Shown in pieces: positions 12,650 to 23,934 of a stretch of DNA of 64,000 bases. The DNA lies in assembly GCA_947561585.1 (NCBI GenBank), contig CANNZV010000502.1:664454-728453 (forward strand), given 5' to 3'. Every line of letters starts with the position of its first letter. Positions within the stretch are counted from its first letter, which is position 1. A program made the position numbers and the translations under genes. The notes beneath the pieces were generated by a model. That model had not been told where the DNA came from. It was given only the letters and a program-made list of their open reading frames with translations, and did no database searches. The DNA is from Caprella mutica. Lineage: Eukaryota; Arthropoda; Malacostraca; Amphipoda; Caprellidae.

Positions 12650-12908
12650 TCTTCAATATCATCCCCACAAGTATATCAGTAAGTCATCTTTCACTCTTGT
12701 ATATCTAGTACAGTCATTTCTTATTTTACTTCATAATAAGGGATATAGAGGTTAATTATCTTCCGATGACTGTACATCGTATCGCTGATTGCTCCATAAT
12801 AATGGAAAATAAAACACGCAATTAATAGGTAGAACTGCCCTTATTGTTTTATTTTATTAATAAAACTGTAAGACATAATTGTTTTGACTCATTAGTTATT
12901 CATAAATA

Positions 12909-13078
12909 GGGTTGTGACAATATGCTTTTAAAATCACAGATCCCGAAAGTATTATAGACGGAGAGAATTAAAGAGTATTGAATGGTTCTACACCAGCGGT
13001 ATATAGTATTCGATACCATTTCATTTCGTCTGTGATATTCTTGAGATCTATGATTTTAAAAGCATATTGTCACAACCC
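12909..13078. mobile_element. MITE family II, 170 bp, TA flanks
   Basis: A different inverted-repeat element. The left terminus GGGTTGTGACAATATGC continuing TTTTAAAATCA is repeated in reverse complement at the right end, with about 33 of 34 positions matching. Flanks are TA on both sides. The near-perfect arms suggest a young insertion. Confidence 0.85.
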
Positions 13079-13079
13079 T

Positions 13080-13918
13080 ATTCATTAGTTTCGTTGATTA
13101 ATGATAAGGATTTTTTATTAATGAAAAGTACAAAAAATGAACAATAATCAATCAAGCCCTTTTATAATTTCCTAACTATAATATTTTCGGGCAAATTGAT
13201 TAATAAAGAACGAAAAACGAAGTTCTCAATAGTAGCAATATATGTGTAATTTAACTATCCACACTTCTGGTGCCTAATTGAACTATGGTGATTATATTAT
13301 ATCATACATCATTAAAATTTCATTTGGTCAAAAACTAATATTTTGTTTGTCTAATCAGATTTAGTAAATATTTCCGAAAATAAATTCAAAAACTGTGAAA
13401 CAGATCAATAATTTTCAACATGAATTAGAAATTCCATACGAGTGTATAGAATAAAAGTCGCCATATTGCCAAATGAGGAAGTAAAAAATGATATAATTTT
13501 AAAATCACCGCAGAAATGTTGGTGACATTTGTAGTTTTCATATCTGCTATAATTGGTAGTAAGATTGTACCATTTTAAAGATAACTTATATAAGTTTTTA
13601 TATTGTTCACAATTTTATTTTACTTAATTACTTGTAGAAATATTGAAAGTTAAAAGAACACCCTGTAAAACCTTAAAGTAACTATTTTATAGTTAATACA
13701 TATAAGGTATATTGGTACATATAGGCATTACCCCTTACTGTTTCTTAGTTAAAATAAGGTATATTGGTACAGACTATCTCTTAATCATATGGAATAATAG
13801 GGAATTATTTAATACATACAATATATGGATAATAGAAGGCTGTTGATGATACTCTATTGTAAGGGAAATTATAATGATTAACATATACAACATACTTCAC
13901 AATTCGTGATAATGATGT
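13080..13918. other. AT-rich spacer
   Basis: No gene is visible. The motif ACACCCTGTAAAACC (near 13660) and the related ACACCCTGTATAT (near 23088) resemble termini of arthropod mobile elements from memory, which I could not check. Confidence 0.5.
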
Positions 13919-14244
13919 GGGTAAGTTCTGAATTATCGAGCGGCTCCATATTTACGTTTATTTATGATAAAGATATATAATAATAAATATATAGGTAGAT
14001 ACTTTAACGACAATAATAATTTTTTTTAATTTTTTAAACCGAAATGCTTGTATAGTCAAAAATTTCTTATACCTGTATAATCAAAAATATCTTATACCGG
14101 TAAAATCAAAAATTTCTTATACCGGTATAATCAAAAATTTCTTATACCGGTAAAATCAAAAATTTCTTATACCGGCATAATCAAAAATTTCTTATACTGG
14201 CATAATCAAAAATTTGAAGTTGTCCGATAACTCAGTACTTACCC
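13919..14244. mobile_element. MITE family I copy containing an internal 25-bp array
   Basis: The left end is GGGTAAGTTCTGAATTATCG; the right end is GTCCGATAACTCAGTACTTA then CCC. Between the arms, about 14050-14215, lie six to seven copies of a 25-bp unit (ATACCGGTATAATCAAAAAT and a TTTCTT linker), each with an ACCGGT-type palindrome. The element is about 130 bp longer than the 196-bp copy because of this internal expansion. Confidence 0.78.
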
Positions 14245-14514
14245 AGACTAATTATAATTAATTTTGAAAGATAGACGATAATGTTTTTTAAAATATTGAA
14301 ATCTCTTCCTTTGAAGTCCTTGTTTCCCTAAAGATTTCCTTAAATCTTAAAATTTAAGAAGATAATCAAAATATAAAATGTTCCACACTCCAAACCGTAA
14401 GTTTTCAACTGCAATGGTAGGAGAACATTTTGCAATAGAATTTTCTTTAGTTTTTCATGGTCCAATTTTGTGATTATAATCAATTGTTTATTTTTGTTCT
14501 TATTTGCTCTTATT

Positions 14515-14795
14515 AATTACCTTCGCAAATTTGCAGAAGGTTATATTTTAGGCTGTATTTATTTATTTATCATCTTACTATTCGCATAACTCAAAAAGTA
14601 GTCAACCAAATTGTCCAAAATTTGGTGAGACGATTAGTCAATAGCCAGGGACCAGTTTATCAGATTTCGGAAGCGAACGGGTCAAAAGTTAAGGTCAAGG
14701 TCATTAATAACTTAAGGATTATTGGAAGGTCAAGGTCATTTAGAATCGGAGGCGAAGGTGTGCGCTCTACCGAGCGCTAGTTCTAGTTTGTTCTT
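14515..14795 (+). mobile_element. Dispersed repeat E2, copy 2
   Basis: Homologous along its length to 11190-11418: TTGCAGAAGGTTATATTTTA at the left, CCAAATTGTCCAAAATTTGG, then GGTCAAGGTCATT, and GTGCGCTCTACCGAGCGC at the right. It carries an extra GGTCAAGGTCATT-containing segment relative to copy 1. The open frame at 14722-14973 overlaps it and is not a gene. Confidence 0.65.
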
Positions 14796-14972
14796 CCTGG
14801 TCATAGTTTGGATTATAATCAATAAAGATCATCTATCTAAGACGATGGATGACTCGACAAAAATCCAATCGCATTTTATCGCAAATTTAGAACACTTATC
14901 ATCTTTTTCCGGACACTCGGTAGAAAAAATACCGACTGTCTTTTTTGTGATGATTTACGATGTAGAAAGATA

Positions 14973-15156
14973 GGTCAATTACGAATTATCTGTCGGTTTC
15001 ACATCTTCGGTCAAATGAGAAAAAACGATATAATATTTGTTATTGGTTTTTTATTGGTATCAATGATACCAATTAAAATAAAAAATTAATAATTATTATT
15101 ATATCGCTTTTTCTCATTTGACCGAAGATGTGAAACCGACCGATAATTAGTAACTA
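14973..15156. mobile_element. MITE family I copy next to the 18-bp array
   Basis: Inverted arms with CGGTTTCACATCTTCGGTCA on the left and TGACCGAAGATGTGAAACCG on the right. The centre is ATTGGTATCAATGATACCAA. The right terminus abuts the 18-bp array that starts about 20 bp later. Confidence 0.85.
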
Positions 15157-15171
15157 AATGTACCGTAATGG

Positions 15172-16160
15172 ACCGATCATATAATAGACATGTACCATAT
15201 AGTAGACATGTACCATATAATAGACATGTACCATATAGTAGACATGTGCCATATAGTAGACATGTACCATATAATAGACATGTACCATATAGTAGACATG
15301 TACCATATAATAGACATGTACCATATAATAGACATGTACCATATAATAGACATGTACCATATAATAGACATGTACCATATAGTAGACATGTACCATATAG
15401 TAGACATGTACCATATAATAGACATGTACCATATAGTAGACATGTACCATATAGTAGACATGTACCATATAATAGACATGTACCATATAATAGACATGTA
15501 CCATATAGTAGACATGTACCATATAGTAGACATGTACCATATAATAGACATGTACCATATAATAGACATGTACCATATAGTAGACATGTACCATATAATA
15601 GACATGTACCATATAATAGACATGTACCATATAGTAGACATGTACCATATAGTAGACATGTACCATATAATAGACATGTACCATATAGTAGACATGTACC
15701 ATATAGTAGACATGTACCATATAATAGACATGTACCATATAATAGACATGTACCATATAATAGACATGTACCATATAGTAGACATGTACCATATAATAGA
15801 CATGTACCATATAATAGACATGTACCATATAATAGACATGTACCATATAATAGACATGTACCATATAATAGACATGTACCATATAATAGACATGTACCAT
15901 ATAGTAGACATGTACCATATAATAGACATGTACCATATAATAGACATGTACCATATAATAGACATGTACCATATAATAGACATGTACCATATAATAGACA
16001 TGTACCATATAGTAGACATGTACCATATAATAGACATGTACCATATAATAGACATGTACCATATAATAGACATGTACCATATAATAGACATGTACCATAT
16101 AATGGACATGTACCATATAATAGACATGTACCATATAATAGACATGTACCATATAATAGT
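15172..16160. repeat. 18-bp tandem array
   Basis: About 54 copies of an 18-bp unit, CATGTACCATATARTAGA. Nearly the only variation is A or G at one position (ATAATAGA versus ATAGTAGA). Since 18 is a multiple of 3 and the unit has no stop in several frames, open frames over 330 codons long exist on both strands, encoding 6-residue repeats such as MYHIID and MVHVYY. I regard these as artefacts. Confidence 0.97.
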
Positions 16161-16867
16161 GTTAACTTTTCCTCTTGAGCTCAGGCGGCGATGTGTCCTA
16201 ACATTTCCTCCCACAAATCATGCTTAGGACAGTTAACAAAGGCTTATCGGGACTCAGCCCACCATAACTCAAACATAAACGCCAGCCATACATCATCCAC
16301 TGAGCCATCGATGATTTCCGACCTATAGGAAAGCTAAACAAAAAGATACTTAGTTGCTTTTAGTGTAACTAAGTGGGATAGAACATATTACATTGCATGA
16401 CAAGTATTCGAATTGATTAGGTAATTATTAAAAAAGAATTTAGACAGTTTCTTAGAGGAAATACATGTGATGAAATTTATACTATTGCATGAAAACTATT
16501 CGAATTGGTTAGCTAATTACTAAATGGCATATGTGGTTGAATTGAATTATTTTCTGATTTTTGGAGTAAACTAATTAAGTGTATATTATGCAGTATGTAT
16601 TAAATCATAACATGAAACAGTATCAGATCTAATATAAATATTACCTATTAAAATTGTATATCAGAAGAAAAAGGACATATATTTCAATATATTCGAAACT
16701 CAAAGTACGGCTTTATATTACTTTGCTAATCTTGAACTTTTTCGAAATGTCTTTCAAAACATCTCTGCAAGATATGAAACTACTTACTGCAACTCAAATA
16801 TTTACTTGGCTACATATTACTTCTATGGAGGTCCATATATATTATGTATAAGGGAAATAAATATGTA
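16161..16867. other. Unique spacer
   Basis: The first ~170 bases (to about 16330) are GC-normal, with CAGGCGGCGATGTG and GCCCACCATAACTC, and the rest is AT-rich. No coding signature beyond chance frames. Confidence 0.5.
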
Positions 16868-17072
16868 GGGTAAGTTACGAATTATTGGTCGGTTTCACAT
16901 CTTCGGTCATATAAGAAAAATCGAAAAATAATGTTCATTTTATTTATATTTCAATTGGTATCCATGATACCTGCAGGTATCATGGATACCAATTGAAATT
17001 ACTAATAATCAATATTTCGATTTTTTTTAAATGACCGAAGATGTGAAACTGACCAATAATTCGTAACTAACC
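16868..17072. mobile_element. MITE family I copy
   Basis: The left end GGGTAAGTTACGAATTATTG follows TA. The right arm is GACCGAAGATGTGAAACTGA with a diverged terminus. The centre is a long palindrome around 16960-17000 with GGTATCCATGATACC meeting its reverse complement across CTGCAG. Confidence 0.87.
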
Positions 17073-17614
17073 TCGGAAGTAAAAATGATTATGTATGTTT
17101 AAGTAGTACTCTAAACTGATTTACAAATGATAAATCATGATTATTCATGGCTCTGGTTTCTTTTTAATTTAATCAATTCAGACATTAATTAATTAATTAT
17201 GCAATCTCTATATTAATTAATGATTTATAAAATGTTAAACATTATTTGTTCTTTTTTCCTTAGTCTGAAACAGTTTTAATGATTGTAAATAACATGGAAA
17301 CTTCTACCGCTAGAGCTACACTAATTAGGTAACACGATAGCGAACAACATGTTACATGTAACGAACATGTCTCGTTATATGTAACTAACATCTAGTTACA
17401 TGTACGTACCAAGTCTTGTTACATTTAGCAAACATCTTGTTACACATGAAATAAAATCTAACATATCTAACATTTCACTGTTTAATTTAATTTTTTTCAT
17501 ATTTTTTCATTAAAAGAGGTTTAACATTAAATACTAATTTATTCATAAAGTGAACATTAATTGATATTTTAATGAAATTTTATTAAGAGAATTAATATTA
17601 ATATTCTCATTTTA
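17073..17614. other. AT-rich spacer with weak TTACATG repeats
   Basis: Degenerate ~30-bp repeats with GTTACATGTAAC-type palindromes occur at 17340-17445. Otherwise AT-rich unique DNA. Confidence 0.5.
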
Positions 17615-17696
17615 GGGTATTCTCTGAATTATCGAACGATTCCACATCTTCGATCATAAAAAGATCGAAAAAATGTGTATCTGTGATACGTAAACC

Positions 17697-17930
17697 ACAG
17701 GTACACATTTCAGGTACACACCACAGATACACACCACAGGTACACACCACAGATACACACCACAAGTACACACCACAGGTACACACCACAGGTACACACC
17801 ACAGGTACACATTTCAGGTACACACCACAAGTACACACCACAGGTACACACCACAAGTACACACCACAGGTACACACCACAAGTACACACCACAGGTACA
17901 CACCACAGATACACACCACAGGTACACACC
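17697..17930. repeat. 13-bp tandem array
   Basis: About 18 copies of a 13-bp unit, CAGGTACACACCA, with CAGATACACACCA and CAAGTACACACCA variants and two ACATTTCAGGTACAC interruptions. No stops occur on the minus strand in several frames, which produces Cys/Val/Tyr/Trp-rich pseudo-proteins. Confidence 0.95.
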
Positions 17931-18036
17931 GTCTCTCACTCCTCTCATTCTATCAAAGTTTGGTGCCGATGAAGAACAAGAACAAACACCATTTCAATAT
18001 TCACATCAAAGTTATACCTGCACTGCTATGATAGCA

Positions 18037-18150
18037 ATTAGGGTTAGTTACGAGTTACCGGACAGTTAGGATTATTTATGAATTATCGGACAGTTAGGGT
18101 TAGTTACGAGTTACCGGACAGTTAGGGTTAGTTACGAATTATCGGACACT
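18037..18150. repeat. Tandem copies of the MITE terminus
   Basis: Three to four copies of roughly 28-31 bp, each containing GGGTTAGTTACGAGTTACCG or a close variant followed by GACAGTTA. This is the terminal sequence of MITE family I (GGGTAAGTTACGAATTATCG then GTCAGTT) arranged head to tail. Confidence 0.85.
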
Positions 18151-18336
18151 ATAATCGAAACTCAGAAGTAAAAATCTAAAATAAACTAACAATCAACAAG
18201 CTTTGTTTAATCAAATTAATTATTTAATAAATCCCACAAAGATAATGATATAAATATAAAAATTCATTAGTTATTATTATATACATTTTTCCTTTGATCG
18301 CTAATGTGTTGGAGTTCAACAACCCGTACCTTACCC

Positions 18337-18622
18337 ATCACATGTATCATTTCTTTGCTACTTGTTACAATAACAAGTCCTTTCAGCGAATTTAATGCAG
18401 TGTCAAGAAAGCAACCTGCGTTCCTTGATAAGAACGGCATGACCCTCAATGGAACGGTGAGAGTGAACGCCAAAAGAACGCTTCACGGAAATGGAACGCA
18501 AAGGGGAAATGAAATCACGTTAGGGATTTAAGAACCATTTCAATGAACTCATAGAACGAGAAAAAGCTGATGCAGTTAAAGGGAAAACGATGGAACGGGA
18601 TAATGTGACTGAAAATGATTAG
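18337..18622. other. GC-normal unique island
   Basis: Sequence from about 18370 to 18600 is purine-rich with repeated GGAACG motifs (ATGGAACGGTGAG, ATGGAACGCAAAGG, ATGGAACGGGA). A 75-codon frame (18304-18531) spans part of it. I do not recognise it; a coding or regulatory role is possible. Confidence 0.3.
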
Positions 18623-19481
18623 AAAACAGTCTTAAATGAGTACATTACAGTCTTAAATGAGTACAAGACAGTCTTAAATGAGTACAAGACAGTCTTAAAT
18701 GAGTACAAGACAGTCTTAAATGAGTACAATACAGTCTTAAATGAGTACAAGACAGTCTTAAATGAGTACAATACAGTCTTAAATGAGTACAAGACAATCT
18801 TAAATGAGTACAATACAGTCTGAAATGAGTACAATACAGTCTTAAATGAGTACAAGACAGTCTTAAATGAATAAATTACAGTCTGAAATGAGTACAATAC
18901 AGTCTTAAATGAGTACAAGACAGTCTTAAATGAGTACAATACAGTCTTAAATGAGTACAAGACAATCTTAAATGAGTACAATACAGTCTGAAATGAGTAC
19001 AATACAGTCTTAAATGAGTACAAGACAGTCTTAAATGAATAAATTACAGTCTGAAATGAGTACAATACAGTCTTAAATGAGTACAAGACAGTCTTAAATG
19101 AGTACAATACAGTCTGAAATGAGTACAATACAGTCTTAAATGAGTACAAGACAGTCTTAAATGAGTACAATACAATCTTAAATGAGTACAATACAGTCCT
19201 AAATGAGTACAAAACAGTCTTAAATGAGTACAAAACAGTCTTAAATGAGTACAAAACAGTCTTAAATGAGTACAAGACAGTCTTAAATGAGTACAAGACA
19301 GTCTTAAATGAGTACAAAACAGTTCTAAATGAGTACAAACAGTCTTAAATGAGTACAAGACAGTCTTAAATGAGTACAAAACAGTTCTAAATGAGTACAA
19401 GACAGTCTTAAATGAGTACAAGACAGTCTTAAATGAGTACAAGACAGTCTTAAATGAGTACAAGACAGTCTTAAATGAGTA
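18623..19481. repeat. 21-bp tandem array
   Basis: About 41 copies of a 21-bp unit, ACAGTCTTAAATGAGTACAA plus one base, with TACAGTCTGAAATGAG and GAATAAATTACAG variants. Blocks recur, for example 18780-18880 and 18960-19060. Long minus-strand open frames (7-residue repeat YSFKTVL) are artefacts. Confidence 0.96.
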
Positions 19482-19484
19482 AAA

Positions 19485-19900
19485 GAACTAGGAAAAACTA
19501 GGCACAGTTTCTAACTAGGAAAAACTAGGCACAGTTTCTAACTAGGAAAAACTAGACACAGTTTATAGCTAGGAAAAACTAGGTACAGTTTCTAACTAGG
19601 AAAAACTAGGCACAGTTTCTAACTAGGAAGAACTAGTCACAGTTTATAACTAGGAAAAACTAGGCACAATTTCTAACTAGGAAAAACTAGGCACAGTTTA
19701 TAACTAGGAAAAACTAGGCACAGTTTATAGCTAGGAAAAACTAGGTACAGTTTCTAACTAGGAAAAATTAGGCACAGTTTCTAACTAGGAAAAACTAGGC
19801 ACAGTTTATAACTAGGAAAAACTAGGCACAGTTTATAACTAGGAAAAACTAGGCACAGTTTATAACTAGGAAAAACTAGGCACAGTTTATAACTAGGAAA
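19485..19900. repeat. 27-bp tandem array
   Basis: About 15 copies of a 27-bp unit, CTAGGCACAGTTTCTAACTA followed by GGAAAAA; TTTATAACTAGG and TTTATAGCTAGG are variants. It follows the 21-bp array with almost no spacer. Confidence 0.96.
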
Positions 19901-20535
19901 AGTCTTCTCAATTTGTGCTTCTCATTATTATAAGTTGTCAAAGTTTTGTCCGTAGATTAAATACTCTTTTTGCCGAGAGAATATGACAGAAGTTGCTTGA
20001 GTGATATTTATTGAGGGGAAGAGAGAGGGAGGAGAGAGGGATGTGAGAGGAATATGATGGGGAAGAGGGGGGATGAGGTAGATTGGGGGGGGGTGGAAGG
20101 GGCACAGTAAAATGAGAGGGAAAAGTAAGGTCAATAATATGAAAATTTATAGAATATAAAAATGATTTAATTTTTCACATTTTTTTTGATCTAAACCATT
20201 TCCAATAATTTCCCTATTTACATTTTAAGCAATAACGCAATACACAATACTGAGAGTGCCCAATACTTCACCCCATGACACAATTCCTTACACTTAACCC
20301 AAGGCCTTTGCCTGCATTAATTCCTTCACATCGAAATTCAATTATCGCCAACCACCAGTAATTGTAAGTACGATAATCGCTGTCGATAATTCTATCCACC
20401 GATAAATCGATGTAAATATAATTGATAGAATAATTATCGGCGGCACGGGTCGGGAAAATCAAATTCGCCTGGAATTTTAATGGGTTTCTCTCGTATTTTC
20501 GGACATAGGACATAATTGCTAATGTTTCGAACATT
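19901..20535. other. Spacer with G-rich tract and a GC-normal island
   Basis: A purine-rich tract with runs of G lies at about 20015-20100. From 20270 to 20530 the sequence is GC-normal and unique, rich in CGATAAT/ATTATCG motifs, with a 100-codon minus-strand frame (20268-20570) that I do not recognise. It could be a conserved non-coding element or an exon. Confidence 0.4.
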
Positions 20536-20539
20536 AATG

Positions 20540-20900
20540 CATGAGAACATACGTTAATGTATGAAAACATACGTTAATGTATGAAAACATACGTTAATGT
20601 ATGAAAACATACGTTAATGTATGGAAACATACGTTAATGTATGAAAACATACGTTAATGTATGAAAACATACGTTAATGTATGAAAACATACGTTAATGC
20701 ATGAAAACATACGTTAATGCATGAAAACATACGTTAATGCATGAAAACATACGTTAATGTATGAAAACATACGTTAATGTATGAAAACATACGTTAATGT
20801 ATGAAAACATACGTTAATGTATGAAAACATACGTTAATGCATGAAAACATACGTTAATGCATGAAAACATACGTTAATGTATGAAAACATACGTTAATGT
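20540..20900. repeat. 20-bp tandem array
   Basis: About 18 copies of a 20-bp unit, ACGTTAATGTATGAAAACAT, with an ATGCATG variant. Both edges run into unique AT-rich DNA. Confidence 0.96.
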
Positions 20901-21079
20901 ATGTTTTCGTTGATTAAATAAAATATTTCAAATGAATTAGATTTAATCTAGTTATGAATAGATATTTTGAACCAATTCTGAATTCTATTTTTGGCTCATA
21001 CCTTTTTCGTAAAAAGAATACGTTTATATTTCATGTTTTGTGTTCAATGATTAATGAGAAAGCGTGCAATATCGAGCAA

Positions 21080-21465
21080 ATAGGATGGGAATACCAAGGG
21101 AATACCGATGTATTATTAAGGGAATACTGATGAAATACCAAAGTAATACTGATGAAATACCAAGGGATTACCAAGGGGATACCGATGGAATACAAAAGAA
21201 ATACCAAGTTAATTCCGATGGAATACCCAGGTAATACCGATGCAGTACCAATTGGGAATACCAATAGAATACCAAGGGAACACCATGGGAATACTAAGGT
21301 ACTACCAATGAAATTCCAAAGGAAAACCAATAGAAAACCAAAACAATACCAAAGTAATACCGATTGAATACCAATGGAATACTAATGGAATACCAAAGGA
21401 ATTCCAATGGAATACCAATGGAATACCAAAGGAATACCAATGGAATACCAAAATAATACCCAGGC
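21080..21465. repeat. Degenerate GGAATACCAAT-type array
   Basis: Roughly 11-bp units (GGAATACCAAN), many modified to GTAATACCGATG or GAAATACCAAGG, fully degenerate at the left and tighter at the right. The motif resembles the minus strand of the array beside the lipocalin B splice site (63385-63625). Confidence 0.85.
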
Positions 21466-21754
21466 AATGATTAGCTTCCCATTTTCCCCCCATACCATCG
21501 CTAGGTCCTTCATATTGACTTAGGGATTTCGAACCAATTTGTGGTTAAGGGGGTGGAGGGGTGGGGATGGTTTGAATTCGAGGGGGAGGGGGGGCGTGTT
21601 AAGACGAATGATAAGAAGATTAAATCTGAATGTCGGGATTGGGTAAAAGAAGGATTTCGAAAGGAGAGGCATGGTGTTATTCGGGATTTAAATTTGAATA
21701 CCAGAAGGAGAGAATTAACAATTCTTTAGTTGGAAGGTTGGTAATAATGTGGTA

Positions 21755-21935
21755 CTCTTTTGTTATGGTGGAGCCATAGATGATTAAGAGGGGAAAGTTA
21801 TGGTGGGTCATAGAAGATTAAGAGAGAAAGTTATGGTGGGGCCATAGAAGATTGAGAGGGGAGAGTTATGTTGCGGCCATAAAAGATTGAGAGGGGAAAG
21901 TTATGGTGGAGCCATAGAAGATTAGGAGGGGATTA
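21755..21935. repeat. ~34-bp imperfect array, with inverted copies at 22325-22405
   Basis: Five copies of GTTATGGTGGAGCCATAGA followed by AGATTAAGAGGGGAAA. The next stretch, across the MITE at 22045-22302, contains two reverse-complement copies (CAATCTTCCATGGCCCCACC and ATCTCCTATGGCCCA). A third dispersed piece (ATCTTCTATGGCCCACCATA) is at about 34171. Confidence 0.85.
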
Positions 21936-22044
21936 GTTTATTCATTAACCACAGTTTTCTCGTTGGGTATAAAGTGTTTCAAGTCTTCATATTCGAAGTA
22001 ATCCTTTGATATTCTCAAGAAAAATAAAAGCAATGAACAACATA

Positions 22045-22302
22045 GGGTAAATTATCGGTCAGTACTACATCTTCGGTCATATAAGAAAAAATATATAAAA
22101 ATTGTAATTATTACACAGTGCTATCTAATACTTCTGAAAATCCGGATATAAGAAAAAACGATATGATTATTATTTATTTCAGTTGGTATCCATGATACAT
22201 TCAGGTATCTTGGATACCAACTGAAATAATTAAATGATAATTATATAGTTTTTTCTTATATGACCGAAGATGTAGAACTGACTGATAATTAAAAACTTAC
22301 CC
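22045..22302. mobile_element. MITE family I copy, TA flanks
   Basis: The left terminus GGGTAAATTATCGGTCAG and the right terminus ACTGATAATTAAAAACTTA-CCC are both flanked by TA. The centre is TTGGTATCCATGATACATTC with its near-complement. An extra ACATAAGAAAAAACG-like arm copy makes it longer than 196 bp. Confidence 0.87.
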
Positions 22303-22409
22303 TAAGTGTACATAAATAGTACCATAACATTCTCCTAATCTCCTATGGCCCATCCAAAACTCTGCCCCTCTCAATCTTCCATGGCCCCACCATAACTATT
22401 CCCCTCCCA

Positions 22410-23635
22410 ATACCAATATCTTTCTATTACTAAAATCACTGATGCGGAAACATACTCAATCCGTGGAAGTTAATTTAGAGACTTTTCTCATGATCGACCA
22501 TGCACGTCGACTATCTATCCTCTGATCGACATCTTTGGTTAGATCCGAATATTACCTCCGGTCGATGAGGCTTTCGACATGCTGCACTTTATTACATTCC
22601 GACCGTTCGACTGAATGTTTCATAGATAAAAAAAGTTACATGGAATAAGAGTCTTATACCGTAATGCGGAGAAAAGAAGTTCTTTATTTTTTAATTAATA
22701 TTAATAAAAAGGCATATAGTAAAAAATCTTTAATTAACAGTTATTGTGTAATATTAGGTCTTCAATAGTATTTTATAACTCGTTGTTAGGTTACTTTTTG
22801 TGCATTCAATTGAAACTCCTTTTTTTGCATAAACTGAAACTATATATTTTATAGATAGAATACATTGTGTGCCAGACAAAAGGCAACCGAAGAAATTATG
22901 GTTAGTGTTCCTAGCACCCTTGGTTGGAGGATTGATTGGCTTTTGACCGACCGCCGCTTCTTCGGCCAAAAATATGTCGAAATGTATGCCTGAATCCAGT
23001 GTACGTATGTTAAGTAGTTAAAAAAGCAAGAGGGTTATAATACATAATTACAAGATATAATTAGTTCAGTTGCTTTTTATCTGAGACACCCTGTATATAA
23101 AAAAAAGTTGAATAGAGTATTTAAATTTCACATCAATATATTCCCGTGCGTATCATGGTTACATTCTTCAGGTTTGATACCCGTCACCAAATAAATAAAG
23201 GAACACACGACGGGAATTATTAGGATAGACAATCCAAATCATTCGAATCGGCAGTCAAATTGAAATCAATGTGGTGGCTTACGAACACTAACTGTAACTG
23301 TTCATTGAGCGTTCAAACAGTAACTGTCCAAACAGAAACTGTTCAAACAGTAACCGTTCAAACAGAAAGGCAGGAACAATCTAGATTCTGATCATGAGTG
23401 TCCCCAAGCTTCACTTTTAGGTGTCTTCGAATGACTTTTTCATGTTGCTTTTTTTCCCATTTCATTGAAGCCTAATGAAGATTGAAATTTGGAAGCTATC
23501 ACTTTTTAACGGTCAAATAAAAGAAGAAAGATGTCACAAGTTTGGAAGATAGGAACTTCGGAAATATAGCAAGATGTTCATGAAGAAAATGTAGTGAACC
23601 TAACCAGACAGAAAAAACGACACAGGTAGCAATGT
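22410..23635. other. Unique region, GC-normal in part
   Basis: Contains TCGAC-rich sequence at 22490-22620, a candidate minus-strand exon near 22860-23020, an ACACCCTGTATAT motif near 23088, and short imperfect repeats of TTCAAACAGTAACTG at 23295-23365. Confidence 0.45.
22754..23020 (-). CDS. Candidate exon, unrecognised small protein
   Basis: On the minus strand an open frame starts after a TAA near 23020 and runs about 85 codons. The first ~45 residues look protein-like (LAEEAAVGQKPINPP, then KGARN, then FFGCLLSGTQC, with two cysteines six residues apart) in GC-normal DNA. After that it becomes AT-driven. TTCAG near 23000 could be a 3' splice site. No ATG opens the frame. I cannot assign a family; a short Cys-pair peptide precursor is a speculation only. 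Confidence 0.2.
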
Positions 23636-23639
23636 TTTT

Positions 23640-23870
23640 GTGGCACAACATTGTTACAACATTGTTACAACATTATATAAACTTTGTTACAACATTGCCA
23701 ATATTATTAAAACATTGCCAATATTATTAAAACATTTTAAATATTGTTACAACATTGTCAATATTGTTACAACATTGTCAATATTGTTACAATGTTATAC
23801 AACAACATTAGCACAATTATTACAACATTACCAATGTTGTTACAACATTGGCAACATTGGGACAAAGTTG
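23640..23870. repeat. ~20-bp ACAACATTG array, small copy
   Basis: About eleven imperfect copies of TGTTACAACATTGTCAATAT. Related arrays lie at 34225-34640 and 58485-60795. Confidence 0.9.
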
Positions 23871-23934
23871 GTGCAAGAATTATTGCCACCTTCGTCACCA
23901 CATTTCCGATATCATTTACACATTTTAATAATTT

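Larger units (their letters stand above)
17615..18336. mobile_element. MITE family I copy enlarged by two internal arrays
   Basis: The left terminus (TA then GGGTATTCTCTGAATTATCG, with CCACATCTTCGATCA) and a right terminus (TTTGATCGCTAATGTGTTGG, ending TTACCC) lie 722 bp apart. Inside are a 13-bp array (17697-17930) and tandem copies of the element's own terminus (18037-18150). Pairing these two ends into one element is an inference. Confidence 0.6.

Noticed and set aside
15154..16227. 330-345-codon frames in the 18-bp array
   Set aside because: Several overlapping frames on both strands, each starting and ending at the array edges.
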